64,000 nucleotides of DNA, taken from JAFGAV01 sp041479055 (GTDB taxonomy: Bacteria; Acidobacteriota; Aminicenantia; Aminicenantales; JAFGAV01). Positions 16,362-24,646 of the stretch are shown in pieces. The position numbers were made by a program, and so were the translations under genes. The notes below the pieces were generated by a model that was given only the letters and a program-made list of their open reading frames with translations, ran no database searches and had not been told where the DNA came from. How positions within the stretch are numbered: position 1 is the first letter of the stretch; every line of letters starts with the position of its first letter. Location of the stretch: assembly GCA_963702835.1 (NCBI GenBank), contig OY969762.1, positions 2,108,001 to 2,172,000 on the forward strand. Reading direction: 5' to 3'.

Positions 16362-16772
16362 TTATCTTAAAATTATCCGATATCTATACATCGAACTTCC
16401 GTCGTTTACTTCGTCGCTCATTTTTTGATTTTTCGCAATTGAAGTGATGAGCACAATCGGAACATTATAGTTTCCATTCTTCAATTTTTGGACATCGACT
16501 TGTTCGATATTATTTTTGTTGATTCCGGCGCCGCGTTGACCCGAAGAGGGGGGAAAGCTATAAGTCCCTTCACAAGAAACAACAACCCCGTCTCTTACGG
16601 TATAAACGATATCTAAGAATCTATCCCCGCCGCTTGAACTGTATTCAGCATGATAATCAACCTTGAAATTTTTAGTCGGTTGCGGGGACGAGCAAAAGGC
16701 ACAGAAATCCATTACCGCAAAAATAGTTATCCAAAACAGTATTCTAATCGATACTCCTAATGAAAATATCAT
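16362..16772 (-). CDS. Putative exported protein of unknown function
   Basis: 136 aa from ATG 16772 (a TTG five codons earlier is also possible; neither has a strong ribosome site). A hydrophobic N-terminus (GVSIRILFWITIFAVMDFC) with Cys at its end could be a signal peptide or a non-canonical lipobox. The mature part has beta-strand-like segments (FKVDYHAEYSSSGGDRFLDI, YTVRDGVVVSCEGTYSF) and ends RYRIILR. No homologous family recognised. AT-rich compared with neighbours. Confidence 0.5.
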   Translation of the reverse strand: MIFSLGVSIRILFWITIFAVMDFCAFCSSPQPTKNFKVDYHAEYSSSGGDRFLDIVYTVRDGVVVSCEGTYSFPPSSGQRGAGINKNNIEQVDVQKLKNGNYNVPIVLITSIAKNQKMSDEVNDGSSMYRYRIILR

Positions 16773-16841
16773 CCTATCATCGGCCAAACTTCAACGTCAA
16801 CAAAATGGACTGGTCCGATTGATTGACTTGATATTTTTGCT

Positions 16842-17195
16842 CTGTTATAAAAGGATGGCTCTGGCATCCTGATAACGAAGATCACCAGTGGCCAGGGCGG
16901 GTACGAGGCCGGTCACCTTGTTACAAACCGCACGAGCCGTTTGGAAACGCAGAAGGTTTCATGGTTCATCGATAAGATGGACGAACTATCCTTTTGGGAA
17001 AAGCCCAGCTATATCGAGGACCCTAACATCATCGCCCTCGACGGGACTCAGTGGATCATGGAAGCAGTCCGCGCGGGGAAGTATCATGTAGTGGATAGGT
17101 GGTCACCAGAGAGCGCCAAAGAACGTGCTTTCGGCATCATCCTTATGATCGAGGGGAAGTCATTGGGCATGGATACATTTCGTCAGCTGCCTTGA
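16842..17195 (+). pseudogene. 5'-truncated gene for a small hypothetical protein
   Basis: An open plus-strand frame runs to a stop at 17195 and reads as a coherent protein C-terminus: YEAGHLVTNRTSRLETQKVS, EKPSYIEDPNIIALDGTQWI, AVRAGKYHVVDRWSPES. The pattern LDGxQWIxEaVxxGKYHVVDRWSP is one I associate with small conserved hypothetical lipoproteins. No start codon with a ribosome site or signal sequence is present upstream; a TTG at 16941 is a poor candidate. The 5' end was probably lost near 16840, where a divergent gene begins. It ends 75 bp before a solitary IS terminus. Confidence 0.5.
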
Positions 17196-17270
17196 GCGAG
17201 CTCTTGCCGAGAAATGAATTGCCAAACATTTCGTCCAGTGAACTTGCTTCTCTCCAGGAAATTTCTCTCT

Positions 17271-17303
17271 TTATACCTGGACCGATTTGAGGGGGGCAGG
17301 TCA
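17271..17303 (-). mobile_element. Solitary IS3-type terminus (right-end orientation)
   Basis: The reverse complement begins TGACCTGCCCCCCTCAAATC and matches the left end of the intact IS at 9263 with two differences in 33 bases. No transposase lies beside it. A second solitary end in the opposite orientation is at 20899. Confidence 0.75.
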
Positions 17304-17395
17304 TTGCGGGCGCCGGGCCGAAGGCATGGGAGTGGCTGCATCGGGAGCCCGAGGCTTCCCGACCCTCCGGTCGCAAGACAAGAAAGGACGGTTCC

Positions 17396-20300
17396 ATGAA
17401 GAGACGGCTCGTTCTCATCCTCTTCCTCCTCCCGGCCCTCTGCCTTTCCGGGAAGGCCTTCGCACAGGCCCCCGAGCTGGTCGTTCCCACGGGGCACGAC
17501 AGCATCTGGGCCGTGGCCATCAGCCCCGACAGCCGGCTCCTGGCGACGGGGGGCAACGAGAACACGGTGAAGCTCTGGGACGCCGAACACGGAAGAGAGC
17601 TGCGGACCTTAGCGGGCCTGGGCGAGAGCGTTCACACCCTCGCCTTCAGCCCAAAGGGAACGGCCCTGGCGGCCGGAGTCGTGGGCGGCTTCGTCGTCAT
17701 CTGGGACGTTGCCTCCGGGAAGGAGGTAGTGAGGCTCCCGGGAGGGTTCGCCATCGACTGGAGTCCAGACGGAACGGTCCTTGCAGCGAAAGGCGCCGGC
17801 ACAACGGAGGACTCGATCCGCCTCTGGGACACGGGAACCTGGCGGGAGATCCGGGCTCTATCGGGCCACACGGAGAAGGTTTGGTCCGTGGCCTGGAGGC
17901 CCGACGGGAAGGTCCTTACGAGCGTCGGGGACGATAGGACCATGCGGATGTGGGACCCGGCGTCGGGGCGAGAGATCAGAGTGATCGATACCCGCGTGGC
18001 CTCGATGACCTCCGTGGCCTGGAGGCCTGACGGGAAGGTCTTGGCCACGGCGAACCTCTTCTCGCAGGTTCTGCTGCTCTGGAAGGGCGACACGGGCGAG
18101 GCTCTGGGGATCCTGGAAGGCGGCTCCAGCCCCCTGGCGTGGAGCCCCGACGGGAAGGTTCTGGGATGCGCGCTTGATGGAAGCTTCGCTCTCCTCGATG
18201 GCCAGACGGGCCGCCTGATCCGTGCCGTCGAGGGGGACATCACATCGGCGCAGGCCGCCTTCAGCCCGAACGGCCGGTATCTAGCCGTGGGGACGAAGCT
18301 CCTGGACCCGGCGACGGGGAAGGTCCTGCAAACCCTGAAGGCCCACGCCGCCACCTTGACGTCCTTGGCCTGGAGCCCCGACGGGAGGTACCTCGCGAAA
18401 AGCAGCTGGGGGCGCCACGAGGCGGATGTCCGAGCCTGGGATCTCTCGACCGGCCGGGATGCCTGCTTTTTCGACCTCTCCGGCCAAGCCGCCTGGTCCG
18501 TCTCCTTCAATCCCGACAGCCGGCAAATGGCCGCTGTTGTGGGGCAGGAGTCGATCCGCCTCTGGGACGTCGAGGCGGGACGGGAGATGGCGAAGCTGCA
18601 TGTCCACTCCAGCCTCGTCAACGCCGTCGCCTGGGATCCCTCCGGGACGATCCTGGCCGACGGGAGCCGGGACAGCACGATGGTTCTCTGGGATCCCCAT
18701 TCGGGGAAAGCGCTGCGGACCATCCGGCAAAATATGGTGGACTTCATCGCCCCGGCCTTCAGCCCCGATGGGAAGATCCTTGCCTGCGGGACCGGCGACA
18801 TGGGAGGCTTGGCGCCGGAGAATAACCGCGTGGACCTCTGGGAAGCCGCGACCGGGAGGAAGGTCGGCTCTCTGGGGCACCACGCGTGGCAGGTCAATGC
18901 CGTCGCTTGGAGCCCTGACGGGAAGATCCTGGCAAGCGGGAGCAAAGACACGACCGTCAAGCTCTGGGACATCAGGACGCGGAAAGAAATCCGTACCCTC
19001 TCGGGCCATTCCGGAGCCGTCAGTTCCCTGTCCTGGAGCCCCGACGGGCGGCGCCTCGCAAGCGGGAGCGACGACATGACCGTCGTCGTCTGGGACGTGC
19101 CTTCCGGGAAGCCCTTCCAGATCCTCCGGGGGCATTCGAATATCGTCACCGCCGCGGCCTTCCATCCCGACGGAAAAATCCTGGCAAGCTCCAGTTTCGA
19201 CGGCCGGATCGTCCTCTGGGAGGCCGAATCGGGCCGGGAGCTGGCGAGCATCGTCTCCATCGACGGAAAGGACTGGATCGCCGCCTCTCCGGAAGGCTTC
19301 TTTGACGGCACCCCCGCGGCCATAGGGAAGGTCCTCTGGCGCCTAAACGGGAACACCTTCGATACGGCGGAGCCGGAGCAGTTCTTCAGCGAGTTCTTCC
19401 AGCCCGGCCTCCTCAAAGACGTCGTCTCCCGCGCAAGGTCCGTCCAGGAGATCCTGAAAGAGCGGGGAGATGCCCGCGCGTCCCTGTCCATTGCCCGGAA
19501 GGATCGAAGGCTCCCTCGCGTGTCCATCGACGCTCCCGCTGGATCGGCGGAGCGCCTCCTGCGGGTCCGCGTCCACGTCGAGGAAGCCCTAATGGAGGCC
19601 GGGGGGACGCCCAGCGGCATCCGGGATGTCCGGCTCTTCCGAAACGGCACCCTGGCGACGCGCTGGCCGGGGCTGCACAAGCCCGGCGTTCTTGAGGCCG
19701 TCATTCCCATCGCCGCCGGAGAGAATCTCCTGGAAGCCTATGCCTTCAATGGTGACAACGTGAAGAGCAAGACTGCCGACGCCAGGGTCACCGGCGCTCC
19801 GTCGCTGGAAAGAGCGCCCGAGGCGTACATCCTGTCCGTCGGGATCAACCGGTATGCCGACCGAAGCATGGACCTTACGTATGCCGCGCCGGACGCACGG
19901 GACCTGTCGACCGAGTTGGCGAAACGCCTCCCCTTCCCGCCCGGGTCGGTCCACACCCAGGTCCTCCTGGACGGGGAAGCCAGCCGGCCCGCCATCCTCG
20001 CGGCCCTGGCGGACGTGGCGAAGAAGGCACAGACGGAGGACACGGTCATCGTGTCTTACTCGGGACACGGCGTCCTTCACGGCGGGCACTTTTATCTCAT
20101 CCCCCACGAAGCCGCGGCGGCCGAGGACATGGAGGAGCTGACCCGCCGGGCCATCGGCGACGATGACCTGGAGTCGGCGTTCCTGGGGATGCAGGCCCGG
20201 AACATCGCCCTGGTCCTGGACGCCTGCCACTCCGGTCAGGCCCTGGAAAGCGACGACTGGCGCCGCGGGCCCATGAACTCCCGGGGCCTGGTGCAGCTGG

Positions 20301-20632
20301 CCTGGGAGAAGGGTATGGAGGTCCTGGCGGCGTCGCAGAGCCGGCAGGCGGCCCTCGAGGCGCGGAAGGCGGGAAACCTCGAGATCGGCCACGGTCTCTT
20401 GACTTACTGCCTCATCGAGGCCTTCAGCCGGGCGCCAAGGGTCGACCGACGTCTCTCGGCCCGCGACTGGCTGGACTATGCCGCGTCCCGGGTCCCGCGG
20501 CTCCTCCGGGGGGAGCAAAAAGGGCAGCGGGGCGTCCACCTGCTCGCCCCCGAGGGTTCTTCCGTGCAGACTCCGAGGGTCTTCCACGGACGGGAGGCCC
20601 ACGATGACTGGACCGTCTCCGGCGTGCTCTGA
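17396..20632 (+). CDS. Exported WD40-caspase (peptidase C14) protein with 14 WD repeats
   Basis: 1078 aa. Signal peptide (LVLILFLLPALCLSGKAFA), then 14 WD40-type repeats over about residues 28-625 (SPDGK, KLWD signatures), enough for two seven-bladed propellers. A linker region follows (DWIAASPEGFFDGTPAAIGK), a beta-rich segment about 700-800, then a caspase-fold domain about 805-1060: VGINRY, YSGHG with His at 891 and LDACHSG with Cys at 944. Both dyad residues are present, so proteolytic activity is likely; C14 enzymes of this kind commonly cleave after basic residues. The WD40 arrays probably bind partner proteins. The gene lies between two solitary IS ends and is much more GC-rich than the region before it. 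Confidence 0.93.
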   Translation: MKRRLVLILFLLPALCLSGKAFAQAPELVVPTGHDSIWAVAISPDSRLLATGGNENTVKLWDAEHGRELRTLAGLGESVHTLAFSPKGTALAAGVVGGFVVIWDVASGKEVVRLPGGFAIDWSPDGTVLAAKGAGTTEDSIRLWDTGTWREIRALSGHTEKVWSVAWRPDGKVLTSVGDDRTMRMWDPASGREIRVIDTRVASMTSVAWRPDGKVLATANLFSQVLLLWKGDTGEALGILEGGSSPLAWSPDGKVLGCALDGSFALLDGQTGRLIRAVEGDITSAQAAFSPNGRYLAVGTKLLDPATGKVLQTLKAHAATLTSLAWSPDGRYLAKSSWGRHEADVRAWDLSTGRDACFFDLSGQAAWSVSFNPDSRQMAAVVGQESIRLWDVEAGREMAKLHVHSSLVNAVAWDPSGTILADGSRDSTMVLWDPHSGKALRTIRQNMVDFIAPAFSPDGKILACGTGDMGGLAPENNRVDLWEAATGRKVGSLGHHAWQVNAVAWSPDGKILASGSKDTTVKLWDIRTRKEIRTLSGHSGAVSSLSWSPDGRRLASGSDDMTVVVWDVPSGKPFQILRGHSNIVTAAAFHPDGKILASSSFDGRIVLWEAESGRELASIVSIDGKDWIAASPEGFFDGTPAAIGKVLWRLNGNTFDTAEPEQFFSEFFQPGLLKDVVSRARSVQEILKERGDARASLSIARKDRRLPRVSIDAPAGSAERLLRVRVHVEEALMEAGGTPSGIRDVRLFRNGTLATRWPGLHKPGVLEAVIPIAAGENLLEAYAFNGDNVKSKTADARVTGAPSLERAPEAYILSVGINRYADRSMDLTYAAPDARDLSTELAKRLPFPPGSVHTQVLLDGEASRPAILAALADVAKKAQTEDTVIVSYSGHGVLHGGHFYLIPHEAAAAEDMEELTRRAIGDDDLESAFLGMQARNIALVLDACHSGQALESDDWRRGPMNSRGLVQLAWEKGMEVLAASQSRQAALEARKAGNLEIGHGLLTYCLIEAFSRAPRVDRRLSARDWLDYAASRVPRLLRGEQKGQRGVHLLAPEGSSVQTPRVFHGREAHDDWTVSGVL

Positions 20633-20898
20633 CCCCCGGATCTTCTGGGCCGGAGAGACCGGCGGCGGAATTCCTGTCGGAGGCGAACGTCCGGCGCTTC
20701 CCGGGCAGGCGGATCGACATCGCACAGTACTGCCTTGACCTGCCACAGCGTGGGCATGAAGCCCATTCACGGCGCCGAAGGATTGAACCTAAACCCCAGA
20801 CTTACGTCCGGGGATTTGCGGCGGTACTTTCAAAGCTAGGTAACATGATGATGTGATGTACCTCTCCAGGGGGTCTGATAGACTCCCGGAAGGCAATA
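20633..20898. other. Intergenic region after the first WD40-caspase gene
   Basis: No supported gene. An open minus-strand frame here is antisense to the caspase gene. The region ends at a solitary IS terminus; 20936-21040 beyond it also holds no gene. Confidence 0.4.
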
Positions 20899-20935
20899 TG
20901 ATCTGCCCCCCTCAAATCGGTCCAGGTATTATGGG
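20899..20935 (+). mobile_element. Solitary IS3-type terminus (left-end orientation)
   Basis: Begins TGATCTGCCCCCCTCAAATC and matches the left end of the IS at 9263 with few differences. No transposase follows. Together with 17271-17303 it brackets the first WD40-caspase gene, but both ends face so that the IS bodies would have lain outside that gene. Confidence 0.75.
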
Positions 20936-21040
20936 CCAAGTGATAGTAATGGAGCCTCACCCAAAAACTGATCCAGCCAAAAGTGTACTTTTTGGGCACG
21001 GATATATTTCGAAGCACCTTCTCTCCTTTACTTTTGCTCT

Positions 21041-24000
21041 CTACGTACCTGCCCCAAGCGCTTTCGCGATCGCCCGGCTGATCTTCGCGGCGAGCCCAGC
21101 GAGGTCATCCTTCGTCCCTTCGACTTCGACAATCGCGATTTTCTGCCCGTCCCGCTTGAGTGTCAGCTTCACATGGACCTGCTTGTCTTCAATCAAATAG
21201 GTCCCCGTCGGGCGAACCGCTCCGGGCAGCTCGTCGGCGTCGACGAACACCGCCTTGATATCGCTCGCCCCTCTACGCGCCGTTATGTATGAGTCGGCCG
21301 CCAGGGCTTTGCGCAGTTCAATCGAAAGGTTCAGGTTGTCGTCGTTTTCCAGCGGATCGATCAGCAGCGGCCGCAGGATCAAAGGCCTGATTATCGACAG
21401 CGGAACCTTCGGCTTGTCCTCTCCGGTCAATCGCCCCACATCGAAACTGGCCCCCTCAGGCGCCGCGATCTGCGGTTTCTGGATCCCTCCGATATTACGG
21501 GCAAGTTGCGGCACCTGGTCGAGCGCGTACTGGAAGAGTTTGCTCACATCCACATACTCGTCCTCGCGCAACGCCGCCCCTCGCATCCCCTGGAGGAGCG
21601 CATAAGTAAGCAGCCCCTGGCCATACTGGCTCGCCTCCAAGCTATCCTTGTCAGCGGTGCATCCCATCAGAACGTGAAATCCAGTGCGGTCTTTGAGCCG
21701 ATCGATGGCTAGGATCTGACTGCTCGGTACGCTTCTCTTTTCCACGAGCTTTGCCGCGGCAGTTCCTGCCGCGCAGGTGTCGAGGATCATCACCTGCTTG
21801 AGCGCTGGAATCCGAATGATCCAATCGGTCAGCTCCTCGCTGGTAATGGCAACGGCCTGCCGTACGGCCGGGTCGGTCAGCTCCGTGCTGCGCGCCTCCT
21901 GCGTCAGATAGGCGTACACGTCGGTATCGCCTCTTAGAGCCACGCCATGGCCGGACAGGTAGACGACGAGAATGTCCTGATGCCTGGCGTGTCTTGCCCT
22001 ATCGAAGGCCTGGACGAAATTCGTTCTGGTGGGCGGGATGGCCCGAGGATCGCTCGAGGCCGTCAGCAGCGTCAGGTGCACTTTCTTGGCTCCGAAGAGT
22101 CGTTTGGCCCCGACCTCGAGAGCCGTGGCCATGTCCTGCGCGTCCTTGGCCGCAAAGTTAAGATGAAGCGCTTTAGAAGCGTAATCGGAGACTCCGCCAA
22201 CAATCGCGTAGAGTTCCGGGGGCTGCTCGGTCGAGGCCGTGTCTTGGGGGGGAATCCATCCGACAGTCTGGCCCCGGCTTGACAGGTAACCCTCGGAGTT
22301 CCAGGCGATGATCTTTACTTCGTTCTTCTGCCCTGGAATGATGGCGGCTCCAGCGAGATCGACCGTCAGCTTCGCATTTTTGGCGTCTGGATCCGGCTTC
22401 GGACCTCGGGCGTCGGAGGCGATCTCCTTGCCGTTGACGAGCACGCGGACCTTGCCGATACCTCCTCCGCGACTGGCGAGGTCGATCGCAAGCCGGGTCG
22501 ACCCGGGCGCCGGAGCCTGCGCCTGGACCTCGGGAAAGAGCTTTACGTATCTGAATGCCCGCACTTCGCGCAGGGGCTCTTTATTGAATCCGAGGACCTT
22601 GGCCAGCAAGCCCGGCTCATAATAACGCGCCTTGAGCTGGCTAAGCGCGATGGCCTCAAGCCCGGCGACCCAGTGGATCCCTTCGACGTCGCCGCCGTTG
22701 GCCGCGTCGAAGCGGCCCTCCGGGTCGACGACGGCCCAAGTAGCATCGTCGAAAGAGATGAGGCTACAGATTTCGCGGCCGGTTTTTACATCCCAGAGCT
22801 TGGCCGTACAGTCTCCGCTTCCGGTAAGCACGAAGCGGCCATCGGGCGAGAAAGCGACCGAATTCACCCTTTCAGAATGGCCGGAGAAGGTATGGATCTC
22901 CGCACCTGTCTGCGCGTCCCAAAGCTTGGCCGTCTCGTCCCAGCTCCCGGTAAGCACATAGCGGCCATCGGGCGAGAAAGCGACCGATATTACCCCGGCC
23001 GAATGGCCGGAGAAGGTACGGATTTCCGTACCTGTCTGCGCGTCCCAAAGCTTGGCCGTCTCGTCCCAGCTCCCGGTAAGCACATAGCGGCCATCGGGCG
23101 AGAAAGCGACCGAACTCACCTCCCGATCATGGGAGAAGGTGCGTATCTTCGCACCCGTCTGTACATCCCAGAGCCTGGCCGTCCGGTCCTCGCTTCCGGT
23201 AAGGACATAGCGGCCATCGGGCGAGAAAGCGACCGAACGCACCTCCCGATCCCAATCATGGGAGAAGGTGCGAATCTCCGCACCCGTCTGCGCGTCCCAA
23301 AGCTTGGCCGTCTCGTCACTGCTTCCGCTAAGCACATAACGGCTATCGGGTGAGAATGCGACCGAATACTCCACGCCGGAACGGCCGGAGAAGGTACGGA
23401 TCTCCGCACCCGTCTGCGCGTCCCAAAGCTTGGCCGTCTCGTCACTGCTTCCGCTAAGCACATAACGGCTATCGGGTGAGAATGCGACCGAATACTCCAC
23501 GCCGGAACGGCCGGAGAAGGTACGGATCTCCGCACCCGTCTGCGCGTCCCAAAGCATGGCCGTCTCGTCACTGCTTCCGCTAAGCACATAGCGGCCGTCG
23601 GGTGAGAAACCGACCGACCTCACCCCCTTCGAATTGCTGGAGAAGGTACGGATCTCCGCACCACTCTGTGCGTCCCAAAGCTTGGCCGTCTTGTAATTGC
23701 TCCCGGTAAGCACATAGCGGCCATCGGGCGAGAAAGCGACCGAATTCACTCCCCAATCACTGGAGAAGGTGCGAATCTCCGCACCCGTCTGTACGTCCCA
23801 GAGCTTGGCCGTACAGTCTCCGCTTCCGGTAAGCACGAAGCGGCCATCGGGCGAGAAAGCGACCGAATTCACCCTTTCAGAATGGCCGGAGAAGGTATGG
23901 ATCTCCGCACCCGTCTGTACGTCCCAGAGCTTGGCCGTACAGTCTCCGCTTCCGGTAAGCACATAGCGGCCATCGGGCGAGAAAGCGACCGATTCCACTC

Positions 24001-24646
24001 CCCAATCACTGGAGAAGCTGCGCATCTCCGCACCAGTCTGTGCGTCCCAAAGCTTGGCCGTCATGTGATCGCTCCCGGTAATCACATAGCGGCCATCGGG
24101 CGAGAATGCGACCGAACTCACCTCCCGATCATGGGAGAAGGTGCGTATCTTCACACCCGTCTGCGCGTCCCATAGTTTGGCCGTCTTGTCCTCGCTTCCG
24201 GTAAGCACATATCGGCCATCAGACGAGAATGCGACCGAATATACGCTACCCGAATGGCCGGAGAACGAGCGGAGCTCAGCACCCGTTTGCGCACCCCAGA
24301 GCTTGGCTGTTTTGTCCCAGCTCCCGGTAAGCACAAAGCGGCCATCGGGCGAGAAAGCGACCGAACTCACCCACTCAGAATGGCCGGAGAAGGTGCGGAG
24401 CACATCACCCGTCTGCGCGTCCCAGAGCTTGGCCGTACAGTCACCGCTTCCGGTAAGCACGAAGCGGCCATCGGGCGAGAAAGCGACCGAACTAATCCCG
24501 TCGTTATGACCAAGTTGCGTCACCAGCCGAACCTCTACTTCTCCAGGGTCACGCTCCGCCGGCCTTGCGTTATTCTGGGCGAAGCACCGCGAGCCCAAGA
24601 AACCGAAGACAAGGATTATGAAGACCGGTCGCCGCCACGATCTCAT
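21041..24646 (-). CDS. Exported WD40-caspase (peptidase C14) protein with 14 near-identical WD repeats
   Basis: 1201 aa. Signal peptide (VFIILVFGFLGSRCFA), then 14 WD40 repeats of about 41 residues with nearly invariant SVAFSPDGRYVLTGS and TAKLWDAQTG blocks (about residues 45-625). The next segment (DATWAVVDPEGRFDAANGGD) parallels the first WD40-caspase. A caspase-fold domain about 815-1060 has YLSGHG (His900) and LDTCAAG (Cys958). A final 110-residue domain follows (RPLLIDPLENDDNLNLSIEL). Catalytic residues are intact. The ATG overlaps the stop of the upstream exported-protein gene (ATGA), so the two are coupled. The high identity of repeats implies recent expansion or gene conversion, unlike the diverged repeats of the protein at 17396. 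Confidence 0.93.
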   Translation of the reverse strand: MRSWRRPVFIILVFGFLGSRCFAQNNARPAERDPGEVEVRLVTQLGHNDGISSVAFSPDGRFVLTGSGDCTAKLWDAQTGDVLRTFSGHSEWVSSVAFSPDGRFVLTGSWDKTAKLWGAQTGAELRSFSGHSGSVYSVAFSSDGRYVLTGSEDKTAKLWDAQTGVKIRTFSHDREVSSVAFSPDGRYVITGSDHMTAKLWDAQTGAEMRSFSSDWGVESVAFSPDGRYVLTGSGDCTAKLWDVQTGAEIHTFSGHSERVNSVAFSPDGRFVLTGSGDCTAKLWDVQTGAEIRTFSSDWGVNSVAFSPDGRYVLTGSNYKTAKLWDAQSGAEIRTFSSNSKGVRSVGFSPDGRYVLSGSSDETAMLWDAQTGAEIRTFSGRSGVEYSVAFSPDSRYVLSGSSDETAKLWDAQTGAEIRTFSGRSGVEYSVAFSPDSRYVLSGSSDETAKLWDAQTGAEIRTFSHDWDREVRSVAFSPDGRYVLTGSEDRTARLWDVQTGAKIRTFSHDREVSSVAFSPDGRYVLTGSWDETAKLWDAQTGTEIRTFSGHSAGVISVAFSPDGRYVLTGSWDETAKLWDAQTGAEIHTFSGHSERVNSVAFSPDGRFVLTGSGDCTAKLWDVKTGREICSLISFDDATWAVVDPEGRFDAANGGDVEGIHWVAGLEAIALSQLKARYYEPGLLAKVLGFNKEPLREVRAFRYVKLFPEVQAQAPAPGSTRLAIDLASRGGGIGKVRVLVNGKEIASDARGPKPDPDAKNAKLTVDLAGAAIIPGQKNEVKIIAWNSEGYLSSRGQTVGWIPPQDTASTEQPPELYAIVGGVSDYASKALHLNFAAKDAQDMATALEVGAKRLFGAKKVHLTLLTASSDPRAIPPTRTNFVQAFDRARHARHQDILVVYLSGHGVALRGDTDVYAYLTQEARSTELTDPAVRQAVAITSEELTDWIIRIPALKQVMILDTCAAGTAAAKLVEKRSVPSSQILAIDRLKDRTGFHVLMGCTADKDSLEASQYGQGLLTYALLQGMRGAALREDEYVDVSKLFQYALDQVPQLARNIGGIQKPQIAAPEGASFDVGRLTGEDKPKVPLSIIRPLILRPLLIDPLENDDNLNLSIELRKALAADSYITARRGASDIKAVFVDADELPGAVRPTGTYLIEDKQVHVKLTLKRDGQKIAIVEVEGTKDDLAGLAAKISRAIAKALGAGT
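22760..24512 (-). repeat. Tandem array of about 125-bp units encoding 14 WD40 blades
   Basis: The units are highly similar at the DNA level; those around 23333-23460 and 23453-23580 are nearly identical over a full period and encode the same amino acids (blades 9 and 10). Other pairs (blades 5/6 and 14) are also close. This is coding repetition inside the caspase gene, not a CRISPR array. Confidence 0.9.

Noticed and set aside
17632..19710. 692-codon minus-strand frame
   Set aside because: Antisense to the WD40 repeats of the first caspase; Ser/Arg-rich low-complexity translation with no family match.
19589..20770. 393-codon minus-strand frame
   Set aside because: Antisense to the caspase domain; no ribosome site or recognisable motif.
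17304..20898. Composite transposon carrying the WD40-caspase gene
   Set aside because: The two IS ends face the wrong way to mobilise the segment between them, and neither has a transposase or target duplication.
22760..24512. CRISPR-like direct repeats
   Set aside because: The about 125-bp units encode WD40 blades in one open frame; there are no unique spacers of constant length and no cas genes.
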